DNA of 64,000 bases from Phallusia mammillata (lineage: Eukaryota; Chordata; Ascidiacea; Phlebobranchia; Ascidiidae), in contig QLIY01000580.1 in the NCBI GenBank assembly GCA_003260075.1, forward strand, positions 1 through 64,000, given 5' to 3'. Both the position numbers and the translations under genes were made by a program. Position 1 is the stretch's first letter, and each line of letters starts with the position of its first letter. The notes under the pieces are model-generated. The model had not been told where the DNA came from, ran no database searches, and saw only the letters and a list, made by a program, of their open reading frames with translations. This document shows positions 13,202-26,300 of this stretch, piece by piece.

Positions 13202-14671
13202 TTTATGTTTTACCAAAAGTAAAACTTGAAACCATTAAAAAATACAACAACATCAATGCTTGACAGGATAGCTTACTACACATCCAATCACTGTACTAAC
13301 AGGTTCTATTTTTTATCCAGCAAATTTATATGCTTGACACCAATATTGACGTTTCAACGGATTAAAAAAGATTGCCGACGAAATGTTTGCAGATGTATAA
13401 TGCCAATCCCTTACTACACAACCTGACATAAGTTTTCCTCTGTTGTTCGTTTTGTAAAACGTTATGTGGTCAAGTTCTGTCGTTCGTTTGGTGGATGATG
13501 TATTTGTAGTCTTTGTGAGGTTTTATTTTACAATAAATTTCCAAAGTCAACTTCTAAGAACCGACAAAAGTAAAATGACTTGGTAAGGTTTTCGTGGTTG
13601 CAACAACTCCCTGTATATTCACGTGGGAGTTTATTGACTCAGTTGGGTAGCTGTGTTAAAAGTTTATTTTAGAATAAAAGGTCAATGGTGGTGTTTTAAA
13701 GAAAATTTTGCTTCATAAGTTAGTTTGATTTCAAGGGCGCCTAAAAGCGGCCATCAGTGTTTATTTGACGCCTTTAGTTTTTGGGCTTTTCGAGCAGGGT
13801 TCGGGCATAGGTTTCTTTAAACAAACGGGCTTAATTCGGGCCTGACTTTACACTTTGTGTCAGTATTTTTTTGAATAAATTTAACCAGCTAAGTAGCCTG
13901 GACCTGACCAAATGGCAAACAGCTCTAAAACGCCTGTTTGTTATCTTGGTCTTTCCTCTGAGGCTTGAATTATCAGGCCTCAAGTCAATCAAACTTTCGG
14001 GCCTATAAACGGGTTTCTCAAAAACGATTCGGGTTCGGAATCCGATTTCTGACCCGCTTACAACTCAGGCCTACATTGCATTATTATCCTAGTTTTGAAG
14101 TAGCTTAATCCATTGACGTTAGCGGCGTATTTTGAGACTTCTGATCACATGTAACATAACACTGGGCAACAACAAAAAAAATTTACTGGTGTCTGTAATG
14201 TTTTAACTGATTTTGACTAATTTTAGTGGCCTGATTTCAAAAATGCAATCGGTTTATCTGTATCACNTAGTTATGTACTCTTTCTAATAATTTCAGTCCC
14301 TCTCTACTGTTTTTGTTCTTTACTGCAATATTCCAGTCAACATTGGGTAAGTGGAGCCCATTGCTTGTCCTAAACCCCTAAAGCCACATCGAAGTGTGCA
14401 AGATATGCACATTTGATACAGATCTTTTTTTCTTCTTTTTAGTCGTGTTGTATGGGTATTCACCAGTAATGTAACATAAAACATCTTGGTAATTCATGCA
14501 ACACCTTATAGATGACCTAGCCACTATTAATTTTAGTTTTACCACCTTGCTTCACTAGTCTGAAAATCACTCCATAAAACACCTATAGTTTAAAGTTACC
14601 GCTAGCCTGCACCAACCATTTTTAGACAGAGCATAAGCATAGAACGCATATTCATGCTATGAAACTGACTG
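13202..14671. other. No gene recognised; hAT-like relic
   Basis: Short ORFs only. From about 13770 to 14070 there are GGGTTCGGGC-type motifs, and CCCGCTTACAACTCAG near 14058 resembles the right terminus of the element at 38952-39397, suggesting a degraded relative; no matching left end was found. An ambiguous base is at 14267. Confidence 0.4.
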
Positions 14672-14839
14672 NNNNNNNNNNNNNNNNNNNNNNNNNNNNN
14701 NNNNNNNNNNNNNNNNNNNNNNNNNNNNNNNNNNNNNNNNNNNNNNNNNNNNNNNNNNNNNNNNNNNNNNNNNNNNNNNNNNNNNNNNNNNNNNNNNNNN
14801 NNNNNNNNNNNNNNNNNNNNNNNNNNNNNNNNNNNNNNN
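14672..14839. other. Assembly gap (168 N)
   Basis: Unknown bases immediately abutting the left arm of a foldback element, which is likely why assembly failed here. Confidence 0.99.
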
Positions 14840-15231
14840 TAAAACGCTGAATGGGCGGGACGGGCGGGACGTCGCGGAAACCGTTAAATATCGGGTAAAT
14901 TGCTGACGGTTAGTGCTATTAGGGTTGGGTTGAGGTTTTATAAAAGTATGTGAATCAAAAAATGTCCCTGCCTAAAACTTATTCAGCTGTTTCCTGACAT
15001 TCAGCAAAAATGCTTGGGCGGGAAGTCTCCCTCGGCCGCTGAATGTTTCCCTCGGCCGCTGAATGTTTCGCTCGGTCGCGGAAGGTATCCGGGGGAATTA
15101 TGTTTAATGATTTTCTATTATAAAACCTTATCCCAACCTTAGTAGCACTAACCGTCAGCAATTTAACCCGATATTCAGCGGTTTTTACGACGTCCCGCCC
15201 ATTCCGCCCGTCCCGCCCATTCAGCGTTTTA
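14840..15231. repeat. GC-rich foldback (inverted-repeat) element
   Basis: The left arm (14840-14943) and right arm (15118-15231) are imperfect reverse complements of just over 100 bases. They start TAAAACGCTGAATGGGCGGG and end CCCGCCCATTCAGCGTTTTA. The roughly 175-base loop contains a 20-base unit, CCCTCGGCCGCTGAATGTTT, repeated about three times at 15031-15085. The shape fits a foldback or long-TIR MITE, but the left edge is in the gap, so no target duplication can be checked. The arms are strongly GC-rich, unlike their surroundings. No transposase is visible. Confidence 0.8.
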
Positions 15232-18207
15232 GTGTCACCCATTAAAATTACAACAAAAACCCCCCCCCCTAAAGACACCAAAAATTGTGTTGGCCAGTGA
15301 ATCTGCGGCACGCAGCGTAGGTGTACTTGCTCCAACAGCCCCTATTTATAAAATGACAGCATTTAAATATTTCTGAATGTCAAATCCGCTCAACTTGCAA
15401 TGATTCAAACTGATTATTTCATGGTATTTTAGACGCCTGGCTCTGAAATTCATGAAAATCTAACCAACCCGATAAAATCCTGGAACCAAATACACTGGAT
15501 TAAACAAATATATCTAAACATAATTGAGTCATCAGTGTCATTGCTGGTTTGACCCAAGGGCGCACTAAATCATAAATATAGACCCTAAAGAGCTTAATGT
15601 ATATTGAGGCTTTGTAAAACTACCTCGGGTGTATATTTAAGTAAATCTAAAAAATCCCCGTATACCTACGCGTTTTTGTTATTTCTGCTGAGGATATTAC
15701 CTAATCTTTATTTTTTCACGTGTCAGGGGATAGGGATTAAATAAGTTTTGGTGTCGAAACTCACCGTTGAGTTATTATTGTTTCGTTCTGAGCCATTCAA
15801 CGATGTAATCCAAAAATACTTCCAGAGGGTATCCGATATTTTGTTATTATACCTTTTCTATTAACAAACGCTAAATTATACCGGAACGTAAATAAATTGA
15901 TTTAAGGTGTTTGTTGGTAACTCATTCTTGAAGAAAAACCCCGCTTGTTACTTGAATTTGAGTTTGAACTTATAATTTTCTGAATCGTCTTGTACGTTTT
16001 ATTCGAACCTGGCGTGCGTCGTTATTAAAATTACAACAAAAGCTACGCACTTATACAAGCGATGGGCGACAGGAAAAGGTCGGTTACTTATGGCAAGCTT
16101 TACGTAATCTCAAATGGCGACAAACTCACGTTTCAGTCACAAACAACACTGAAATATCCGACGTATCTCCACGCCCAAATGCCATGTTCCTTTTATCATG
16201 AAAAGTTGTCCGACGCCAATTTTTCCATAGCCTGGTGGTCGGCGACCTCACTATGGCTACATGTCACTGTTGATTTGCTTTGCAATCAGTGTTTGACAAT
16301 GCTTCGCCAAAACAAACACTGACTGTGGGTAAATAGTCGGAACACGGTGTTATGTCGAGCTTTGCGCCTTTCATATTGCCGATATAATGGCAAGGCGCCA
16401 AGATTCATTGCGTGTCAGTATTTCATGGCGTCGCTTTGCTCGCTAGCTATTGTCCACCTTTGGTAGCAAGACGGTGAATATTTGTTCTAACCGCCCTCGT
16501 TTTAATGGCGTTGCTTGTAACTAGTATTAACAGAATTACGAGCAAACGCGTTGCCACATGCAAAAATCGTTTACAACCATTTGGTCGAATTGTTTCCCCA
16601 ATTTCACCATTTTCTTCTTTTGCTGTTAATTACAAATTATTGACATGTACCTATAAGTCGTTACCATCATGATGATTCCGAAGCAACCATTAGTAGAGAG
16701 GCCAGCAGCTTTTGCGCAAGCCAGCCGACTTTTTTAATGTCTTTAATTATTAGAAACCCCGATATATTTCACTGGGCGCAGCAAATGTTTTGTTACATTT
16801 TGAGGAAACGATGGAAAACAATGCCTCTTTTTTATTCGACTTCCGCCGGGGAAGGATTCCCAATCGACAGCTTCCCGAAGTGGAGTGGCCCTCTCCAGGT
16901 AACGACTAGGCCATCACTTGAAAACGTGTTTATCAATGGTATGAAGTGGCCACTCGGCGACAGCAGACAGAACACAGACACGGGACAGCCTTGTGTGCAT
17001 TTCGGATGAAGGGACATCGTTATCAGTGGATCGCAAACAAAACTAATATTTTGCAACCTCTTTCACCTTTTGCGCCGCGAGCAAACAGTCAAACGTGACA
17101 TGCGAGAGATTGTACCTCGCCTTTTTTCTTCAGGGTTCCTTTTTCATTTTTCTCTCGAAGGCCTTGGGAAATTACTTGGGAAAAGTGCAAACACGAGAGT
17201 TTGCGAGTTTGTTTGCGCGATCCATCCCCCCACCTATGCTATGACATCACAGTGACGCGGTGCCCTTTGCCACAAACGCAATTACTACCTTGTATCCCCA
17301 TGGTAACGCTTAATGATAATCTATTATCGCTGTTAGTTTAGCTAATATCATCCAGCGTTCATCCTTCATAAGCAAACTCATCTGGTTTAATTGTCGCCAA
17401 GGTGTTTGTTTCCAAAAGTCGTGATATTTCTCTTCACCCAAATGCGTCCAAGACCCTGGACATTGACGCAATCTGTTTTAAAGTTTTTGAGAAATCTTGA
17501 CTGGTAACTTTGTTTCGTTTTTTTCTTTTGTGTACTCTTCACTGGTCGTAAACTATGCAGCATAATAACACACTTGTATTTTTGTGGAGAATATGCCAAC
17601 AGGCTGTTTGCTCTTTTCTTTTTTGACGTGTTGGATTTTTTATTGGTTTTGTGACTGAGAAAAAAACGTTTTGCTTGCACACAGCAAATAAGTTTTGTTG
17701 AAAAATATGTTAACTAGACACAAATTTTTAGATATGTTTCAAATGAATCTTACGAAATGTTTTTCATGTGTTTTTAATTACGACAATGCTCCATGAGTCC
17801 ATGAGAACAACGCTTTAAAAGTGACAACAACGTATAGCCAATTAAGCAATAAATATGAAATTTTTTTGATCATATTTTAAAATCTTTGCAAAAAAATAAC
17901 TTGTGCAAGTTTTGTTTCACAAATGAACTAAGTCGGAAGTGGCCCAACGTTTTACGACACTATTGATATTTACCATCCATTATACGAGCAAGGCGTGGAT
18001 GATTTTCACTCTGTTGACTGATCGTGATGCTCAGAGCTCATAAAACTTTCCCATCGTCCCGGACGGAATTTTGTTTGAGCAATTTTTTCTCCTTTTTAGT
18101 ACCATTTTTCAGTTTTTTTTTCTCTTTTTTTTCTCAGTGTGGGAAGTTTACTTTGATCTTCACCTTACAATGATAGTGATGAAGGTGCTTTACCAACATC
18201 AAACAGA
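15232..18207. other. No gene recognised
   Basis: A 10-base C run lies at 15260-15269; unlike most others it has no duplicated flank beyond an 18-base match (ATTAAAATTACAACAAAA) near 16025. The ORFs at 16062-16322 and 16737-17009 match no family. Confidence 0.5.
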
Positions 18208-18628
18208 AGATGCCCAACTGAGATAAACAGTTTGCATTTACAATGCGAGCGGTTTGCCACAGTTAAATAAGGGTTTCGGTGCTAACTCACCGAAGTGACC
18301 GAATCTTCTTCTATTCGTCACTGTTTCAAATAGATTTTGCAAAATTCCCTTTGAAACCAGACTTTTTTACAGTTAGTTTTATTATTTTGCTTCTTTTTCA
18401 GGAATCCTTGGTTTGCAATTTTGCAATTTAAACTTTTAAAAATATCAGCTTAATAGTTAAAAAAACAATCAATTTTCCAGCAAGATGCCCAACTGCATGA
18501 GGCAAAGAGTTTACATTTATACAATGCGAGCGGTTTGCTACAGATAAATAGGGTTTCAGCGTGAACTCACCCAATTCTCTTGTATTCGACACTGTTTAAA
18601 ATAAATTTTGCAAAATTCCATTTGAAAC
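18208..18628. repeat. Diverged direct duplication, about 150 bp
   Basis: 18208-18357 and 18483-18628 share GATGCCCAACTG, ACAATGCGAGCGGTTTGC and TTTTGCAAAATTCC in the same order, with many substitutions and indels between. It is older than the poly-C duplications and has no C run at the junction. Confidence 0.8.
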
Positions 18629-21600
18629 TATCATCCAGCAAAATATGATGCATCAAACAAATCAGCCAACCCAAACAAAGCATTTCTGGAAATAAAATAC
18701 TTTTAATTGTTTTATAACACACGATTCACCTTAGTGTTTCAAATTTGTTTCCAACGATCAGTCTCTTAGCATTGAGTTGGAACAACTTGTATTTAACCAG
18801 CTAATTCTCTCCCAGATATTGTGTTTACTTTCAATGGCGGCATCCTGCGTGACATTTACATAACATTTCGTTATTGCTTGGTGGTCGTCGTAATGAGCGT
18901 GATATAGGCACAGTGAAGTGGAGAAAATACGGTTTAAAAGGCAGCAGCAGCTATAGTCTGGATCTTGCTGAATTTGCTCTACTATCAACTTCTTTTCGCT
19001 GCTGTTTACCGACTAAGGTGAGTATCCAATAATTATTTAGGAGACAACTCACATGTGTGTTGTACATACTGGGCATTAAGCTTTACTCCAACTTGCTTGA
19101 TTGCAGCAACTTTTGCCAATAATGTAAGCATTTTATAGTTGAAGCTGATGCAATATAATAAATCTGCTAAAATTTTCCGTTGTGTCAAATAAGGAAAATT
19201 TGCACAATAGTAATTTTTCACAAATGTACAAGCTTTCCGAAAGTCACAACTAAACTAAACATTGTATTGTTGTCGCAAACAACTTAAAAATTGTCTTAGG
19301 TTCGTGCATTTTATAGTTGATAAAATAAAGGCAATTAAGTCGTTTTTTATCATTTCTGAATTCGATGTAAACCGCACTTACGGCTTCCATCGCTACGATG
19401 ACTCAGCCAAACGCACTTTTCGTCGTTACTGATCGTCATACATAAAGGCGGTTTTAGCAACAAAGGATAAAGATATTTTATCTCGTCAAGTGATACCAAA
19501 ACAAACCAATTACACTTTGCTAATCGATGACAACGCCTAAAACCCTTGCCACAAAATCCGACTTAGTCACGAACTGCAAATGAAGTGGAATTCAACAGGG
19601 CAAAGTATGAAATGACATTCTCGCCCTTTTGCAAACACATGTTCGCGCAATATATGTAGGTTTAGAGATCGGCTGTTCACCTTTGCTTTTATGTAACCTT
19701 ACGTTTGCTAAACTAGGTTTAGATTTCATTATGACTGCATGTGTATGCGTGAATTTATTTCTAAAGTGATATTTATTTTTGGTCGTGAAATATGGTTTGT
19801 GAGAAAACATTCGTACAAGTTAGTGTTGACTGAAGGTCAATCAAAAATGGTAAAAAAGACAAACAAAACAACCATATTTAAATGTAGCTTTTTTAGCTTT
19901 TTTTTACTACCCTTCTTAGCTTTTTTACTACCTCTTTTTTTACTACCCTTCTTAGCTTTTTTACTACCCTCTTTCTGGTATTGTGTAAAAGTTAAAGGTT
20001 TAATAAAACGCATAATAGGAAAGAATGTAAATAGTAACCATGAGTTTCCTTTCCACAATGGATTTATTGTTTGCATTGTGTATTCCAAGTCAGTCCTAAC
20101 ATAAAGTATACCACAAAATCTGGGATTTTCTGGTGATATGAAGCAATGGTTTGTAACATTTGACAGCATTCTGGTTTATTTGCCTGAAACTTTTACGACG
20201 TTTAGGAATTGCTCTTTAACACGGATCCCCTTTGAACAGTCATGCTACATTTCTGCTGGTATTAGAACATATATTCGAAAAGCAAGTTGTTTAGTGACAA
20301 AATGACTAAGACATTTGTTTTAGGGTTGTGATGTTTGTATACTTTGGAAAGCTTAGAAAACTCGCAGACGAATACTTGTTCAAAAATATGTACTGTAGTA
20401 GACGAAGTTGATAAAAATTGGTCGGTTATGTTTTAGCGATTCTGACTTGGTTGGTTTTTATTTGTTTTTTTTACATTAGTATACCTGGTCAAGTTAGAAA
20501 GGTTGCTTTTAAGTCAAGAATTAAAGAAATAAGCACTGTAGATTTGCTTGTAAATCGAAATATGTGCTGTTAAATTTTATATATCTTGCATTTTTCTTTG
20601 CATGCTTTTGTAATTGCACAAACCGGAAACAAACTGCGTGTGGCCGAATTTAGTAGTTAATCACGTGACAATGTTATGGTAATTATGCGACTTACAGGGA
20701 CTCAAGTTTGGTTGGATTTGCTACCGAGCACAATTTGGATGCGTGTGTGGTGGGTTTGCGTTTGTCTCCTGATTCCATCAGGGTACCAAAAATCTCGGTT
20801 ATACCGGCCAAAATCATGTTAAAAAAATCCCGGTTGATAGAAGTAGCAAAGTGTAGTGGTCCAAAAGCAGGTTTACAAATCATCACGGTCCTGTTTGGTA
20901 GTACAGCATAAAAGTGAAGATACAATCAGAAAAATATTACTTGTGGCTGTAAATGACATTTTTAAGCATGAAACCGGGTATTACTGACTATCAGCAATCA
21001 CACTAACAGCTGGCTGTAAAGTGCAAGGCGGAAGAACGAGATGAAGTTCCAACCGTTTGCAAGAGATCAACAACATTCAAGTATGTTTTACGCGCACTTG
21101 TGAAAAGTGCGGTCCGCTGCTCCCGCTATCACAAGGATGTGGTGAACCCTAATTGACTGCCTTATCACAAGCTGTCGACCTTTTTTTATTTTATTTCCAT
21201 ATCCGCCAAGTGGCGACTGGTATACTCTTATAAGAGGGCATTACCACGCGTCGCATCTTAGAGGCATTACCACGCGTAACGTTGCCTGCACAAGCAGTAA
21301 AACCAAAAAAAGTCAACAACGGTGGTTTCGTTAGTCCGCCTCCCCCAATCGACATGACAAGTGATTCATACAACATGTTTCACGCACCGCGTCACTTGTT
21401 TTTTTCAATCGGCTTGTGTGAGGTGATTGCGGTAGGAGGATTTGGCCCTTATCGCCAAGCATGATAAATCGTGTGGTTGCATGTGACACGACTTTTTAAA
21501 ATTCAAATAATAAGCCAAATGATAACGATCTATTTATACCTTGTACTCAATGCTTTTAATTGTTACCATGACGAAAAAACCGCTTGTTGAACCGAATTGG

Positions 21601-22884
21601 AGTAAAATGAATACACGTTTATATAACCGAATGTCGGCTTCAAAGTTGAGGCGAGGTTATTGTTTGAGTTCGATTCCTTTGGCAAATTGTAATTTTCCAG
21701 CCCTCTGTGTTGCACAAAAGGTCAGGGTAAAAACGTGTGTCGTACAAAAAAACGTTAATTTTTAAGCTTAATATAGCTGAGGTGATGGTAGCCTATACAT
21801 GGCGGTCCAATCTGGCCCGGTGCCGGCGCTGGACGATAAGTTTGTGTTACCTACAACAAACAGTTGCGCCGGGCACGTTACGTTGCAGCGGGCGATGTTT
21901 AAGCCTCCTACTTATGGCGTCATGCACCGTAGATAGCCGCATGACCAAAACGCCGCCGGGCGCCAAACGGATGTGCCCACATTCTTTCCGCGTTTTTTTG
22001 CTAAAATCTTCGACGAAAAAAATCGGGGCCTAGTCGCCGAAAAGGTCCCTCTGACGTAATAGGCCCCGCGCGTGGCTGACGCGTAATTAACGTTGTGATC
22101 TTTTTACACACTGGGGGCACGCGCCTCGTTCTTTTTTGTGTGGCGCCCGCCTAATTCTGTTGTTATGAGTAATCTTCGCGAGGAGTGAGAAGTCTTTAGT
22201 TGCTGTTCTGCTTGGTTAAGTTCGGATACACTTACTTTATGAGCTGGCGCTCAAACGTTTGTCAATGTTTGAATGTGGTAAAGAACCGGTTTAGACCAGA
22301 ACAACAAATTTAACAGAGGCTTTCACAAGAATGTTCTTTGTTTCAATCACATAAGATTAAGTAGTCAACAACGCGTCTTTAAACATTAAAATCAAACTTG
22401 AATTGTAGCCAAAACTAGAATCTAGCTCATTGTATGACTGTTGGCAGCATTGACCCACTCGCAAAACAGAAAGAAAATAATCATTGTCCTGTGCAGTTTT
22501 AACTTGACACAATTGAAGTCTATGTTGAATGACCTTTTTGACAGTCAATGTCAACGTTAAAAGTAAAAAAAATAGTTCCCGAATTCGTGCGACCCAGGGG
22601 AACTGGAAACGCTTTTGTCCATCAAAGTCTCCCAACTTTGTTATTCCAAGGGCGTTAAGTTGGCCGGCTTTGCATTGTTATTGTAGAGCTGATGGACAGA
22701 CTTACAACCGATCCCGACAGTTCTTTCATGTGAAGAATTTGCCGCGGATCTTTTGCGACGCCCCATTGATATCTTGAGGCCCCAGCCATGAGTCGTGATA
22801 CCAAGAAATTGGCATCTGATTTTTGTGACTGCTGTTGAAAGCTAATTTCTGAAATAAACAAGGAATTTGCAGATGTAAAAAAAA
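18629..22884. other. No gene confirmed
   Basis: Contains the minisatellite at 19886-19973 and a CpG-rich block at about 21790-22110. That block has a 45-codon + strand frame (21799-21936, MAVQSGPVPALDDKF...) and a longer overlapping frame; neither matches a family. A minus-strand frame at 20692-20925 ends at a possible donor but is also unrecognised. Confidence 0.4.
19886..19973. repeat. T-rich minisatellite
   Basis: About four imperfect copies of TTTTTTACTACCCTTCTTAGC and shorter versions of it. It creates a lysine/serine-rich frame on the minus strand that should not be read as a gene. Confidence 0.85.
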
Positions 22885-23308
22885 CCCCCCCCCCTTTCAC
22901 ATCATTATCAAAGACGCGAAAAAGAAAACTATGCTAGTGCTGGCGTACTGCCCTGCTTTCTTATGAGATTATATTGTGTTTGCAGTACGTTTTAATACAC
23001 ACCTTGGAATATAAAACGACCCCCTTGCTCCATGGAAAACGATTGGTAATTACGTCATACAACCGCAATGTACCGAAATAACAAGCAATTTGAAATCCCC
23101 CCCCCCTTTCACATCATTATCAAAGACGCGAAAAAGAAAACTATGCTAGTGCTGACGTACTGCCCTACTATCTTATAAGATTATATTGTGTTTGCGGTAC
23201 GTTTTAATACACATCTTGGAATATAAAACGATCCCCTTGCTCTATGGCAAACTATTGGTAATTACGTCATACAGCCGCAATGTACCGAAATAACAAGCAA
23301 TTTGAAAT
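22885..23308. repeat. Tandem duplication C with poly-C before each copy
   Basis: Copy 1 (22895-23096) and copy 2 (23107-23308) are both 202 bases and differ at 11 positions by my count, about 5.4%, mostly transitions. Each copy is preceded by a 10-base C run (22885-22894 and 23097-23106). Confidence 0.95.
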
Positions 23309-26300
23309 TCGTCGCATTGACACCAACCAGTCTCTTCAGTTGCTGCTTCGACCTTCGCGGTTTTGTCGCTTAAATAAAGTGCACCTGAAGTTTTGACTTT
23401 CAGAAAGCGGTAGGACTACGTAATGTTTTGCTTTTGCCGCGTGGCCTAGAAAGTTAACTTTCATCGTAATAACATACCGTTAATCCCGATTTAAAGCAGC
23501 TACGCGATAACAGAAAGCATAGACACGTGGTAGCCTTATCGTATCAATCACTGAAAGCGCCGTTCACAGAAGAAAGCATTGGATGGATTAAAGCTACGCA
23601 GACAATGGCCTGCTATGTTGTCACTGAACAATTTCTCCCGATAATAAAGTGTGTATGTTTATCGCCGAAGCCAAGTTTATCTGCGCAAACTCAGCATTGC
23701 TATTGCCAGATTTACCTAGGCATCACAGAGCGTAGTATTGTACAGCGACGCTAAGCATCAATTACCAAATTCGCTTAGCTAATTGCTCACAGGCGCGCGA
23801 CAACAAATATGTGCTCGAACAATCACGCAACACAATACAGACGCTGCCCTGTGTGAGTCCAAGCAGAAAATCTCATCACATACCCTACACTTGTTTTCCA
23901 GGGTTTCACCAAAGTCCCTTGTTGCTCTGTTTGCTGCGGTGACGCTTACGAGGGATTCCGCAAATAAACAGGAAAAAGTTGTTTTAAGGGATCCCAGGGA
24001 TTAGATGGGGTGCATTTTAGGCTACTCTGTTCTTGGAAGCCTAAAGTCGTGCGGGTTAGGGCTTGCTTCAATAGTATCGGTGAACGAAGAGTCTGATTTC
24101 ATTTTGATAAATTGGTGGATGACGCGATAATCTTAACGGGCCAATTACCGTGACTGTAGATATAGGCCCTATATGATGCGTTTTAGGGCCTCAAAACCCC
24201 AGCAAATATTCGATTACAACAATACCCAAACGATAAAACATTTCTCGTCGCGGAATAAGAAATTTTCTCACGAGATTTTTGTAACAAATACATTTTTGGA
24301 ATCGTTGTAAATAGTTTTCAAAAGCGATTTTATACAGATCTATCGTTTAAAAAGTTTTATACCATTTTTTATGACCGAAGTACTGTTAACATTTTATAGT
24401 TTATGAGTTTTTTTGGTTTTTATGCGTGTACTGCAAGTTGCCTTTTGCACAAATCCTTTTGTGTCTTTGAAATCGAGGAGAAACCCTATAGGATTTGAGT
24501 TGACCACTTCAAAGAGCCAACAACAACCGCTCTTGCATGTTAACCCTCCATCACATTGAGCTTCGTGTGCGAGCTTCGCAACTTGACACTAGGGTCACGT
24601 GATGGGTCATGGCCTGTTTGTCAATAAAACCGACGATGCGTGACGCAACGAGAAGGAAAGTGGTGACTTGCAGTTGCACACAAACAGCTTACCGAATTAG
24701 CTTTGTTTTGGAAATTTGTATGCAGACATGGATAGTATGAATCAAAGTGAAGAAGTACATCGCTTTCAACTTTGTATTGTGTGCTTTAAGTGACCGCATC
24801 GATGTGAAACGTGTTTTCAGTAACAGACTTTTTTTTCGAAATCCAAGGTGACTTGCACAATTACCCAGTGTTGCGAATAAGACCACTTTCGGCGTATTTT
24901 ACGCAACGCGTTTCTTGTGATGGTGAAAAATTCACGTGATTATTCTTTTTGATTGTTTTAAATGATTCTGTGAAATGCCTCATGTAAAAGTTTTTATGTC
25001 ATAATACATAAGCAACCCCTGGCACATTATCGGAAATACCAACTAGAGTTTTGCTTCTTAAAATGCAGTGTAGCCTCTGGGTACACATATGACGTAATAA
25101 TTGCCAAGTTCTTACCTTTAAAAACCGCTTCATGCGATTTTATTTGAGAGTGACCACAGCACAGCACGCTTATCGCTTTGGAATCATGAAAATGCGTTCG
25201 CCGAATTTACTGTTTGTTGTACAACTTGAAACTTCATTGAAATCTCGCCTTATTTGTCAGCCGGATTGTATTATGCGTCATCGGATTAAATAGACAAAAC
25301 AGATCAACATTTAGCAGGGTGTATGCAAATTAGTGCTATGTCAAATAAACGATGGTTTTAAACAGAGATGTTTGCAGATGTGTATTTGCTTCTGCGTTTG
25401 TTAGCTTTAAACTGCATACGTTACTAATTCAAACAACGATTACTCCTTGATTTCATCAATTTTTCAAGACACAAAACTGTATGGATTTAACCCTAAAGGT
25501 CACGTTTAACAGGAGATGAAACCGTTTTCGGTGTTTCTTCCATGCAACTTGACAGACATTGGCCTCAGCTTTAAAGAAATCATACATTTTTGACGCATGT
25601 TTGCTCACTGTCGCAATAGTTTCAAATTCTTCTTATGCCCCTAATGAGTCACAACTAACAGACAGAAAAGCACCATTAGCAAACATATCGTAAACTACAG
25701 TGATTCAGATCTTTATCAGGTCTGATGCCATTACCAGACTGCCAGGTTGATGACCAACCGCTACCGTATCTGCTGCAAGTAATTCTCCCAAGTGATCTTG
25801 ATCAAGTGCTCAACATTGATGTGGGTTGTTTAGCAACGTGCTGTGTGAAATACGCCCGAAAGTCCCAATACATTGTCAATCACTGACAAGAAAAAACATG
25901 CACTGCGACGTCACACGCGTGTTAAGTATTGGAACTTGACAATTGTTACAATGTACAGGTCCACATTTTCTCATTACTCGGCGCTTTTTGGTATTCTGGC
26001 CGTATTCCTTAATCAAATGCCAAAAAATGCGCGTTTTGGCCCTTAAACTTGTTGTTCTAACAAATTTCACGAAAAATTTGGGATTCGAGCGCACAAATGG
26101 GTAAAATGAAAGCACTGCTTTAGATGAAACACGTGATTTGTAATATGTAATGTGTGTAGGATTCCTATAGGAAGTTCCAGTATCTTCAAGTGGGTGTAAA
26201 GTTTTTTTTTAACTTTCTGACGTAAAATTTCCCCTTCCAACTATACCCAAGGCATATAGAGCAAATCACCCTTAATAAAAAAAGTATAAAAAACGGACTT

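Noticed and set aside
14028-14045. B-box-like GGTTCGGAATCC, possible tRNA or tRNA-derived SINE
   Set aside because: One extra base against the B-box, no A-box at the right distance and no cloverleaf that I could fold.
14979-15335. 118-codon minus-strand frame
   Set aside because: Runs through the arm and loop of the foldback element; GC-rich repeats lack stops.
19837-20169. Minus-strand lysine-rich 110-codon frame
   Set aside because: The Lys/Ser repeats are the translated minisatellite at 19886-19973.
20692-20925. Minus-strand frame ending near a possible GTAAGT donor
   Set aside because: Unrecognised, and the opposite strand is equally open; one donor-like site is not enough.
21799-21936. 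45-codon frame in a CpG-rich block
   Set aside because: Good codon composition but no family match, weak donor context and a competing longer frame over the same bases.
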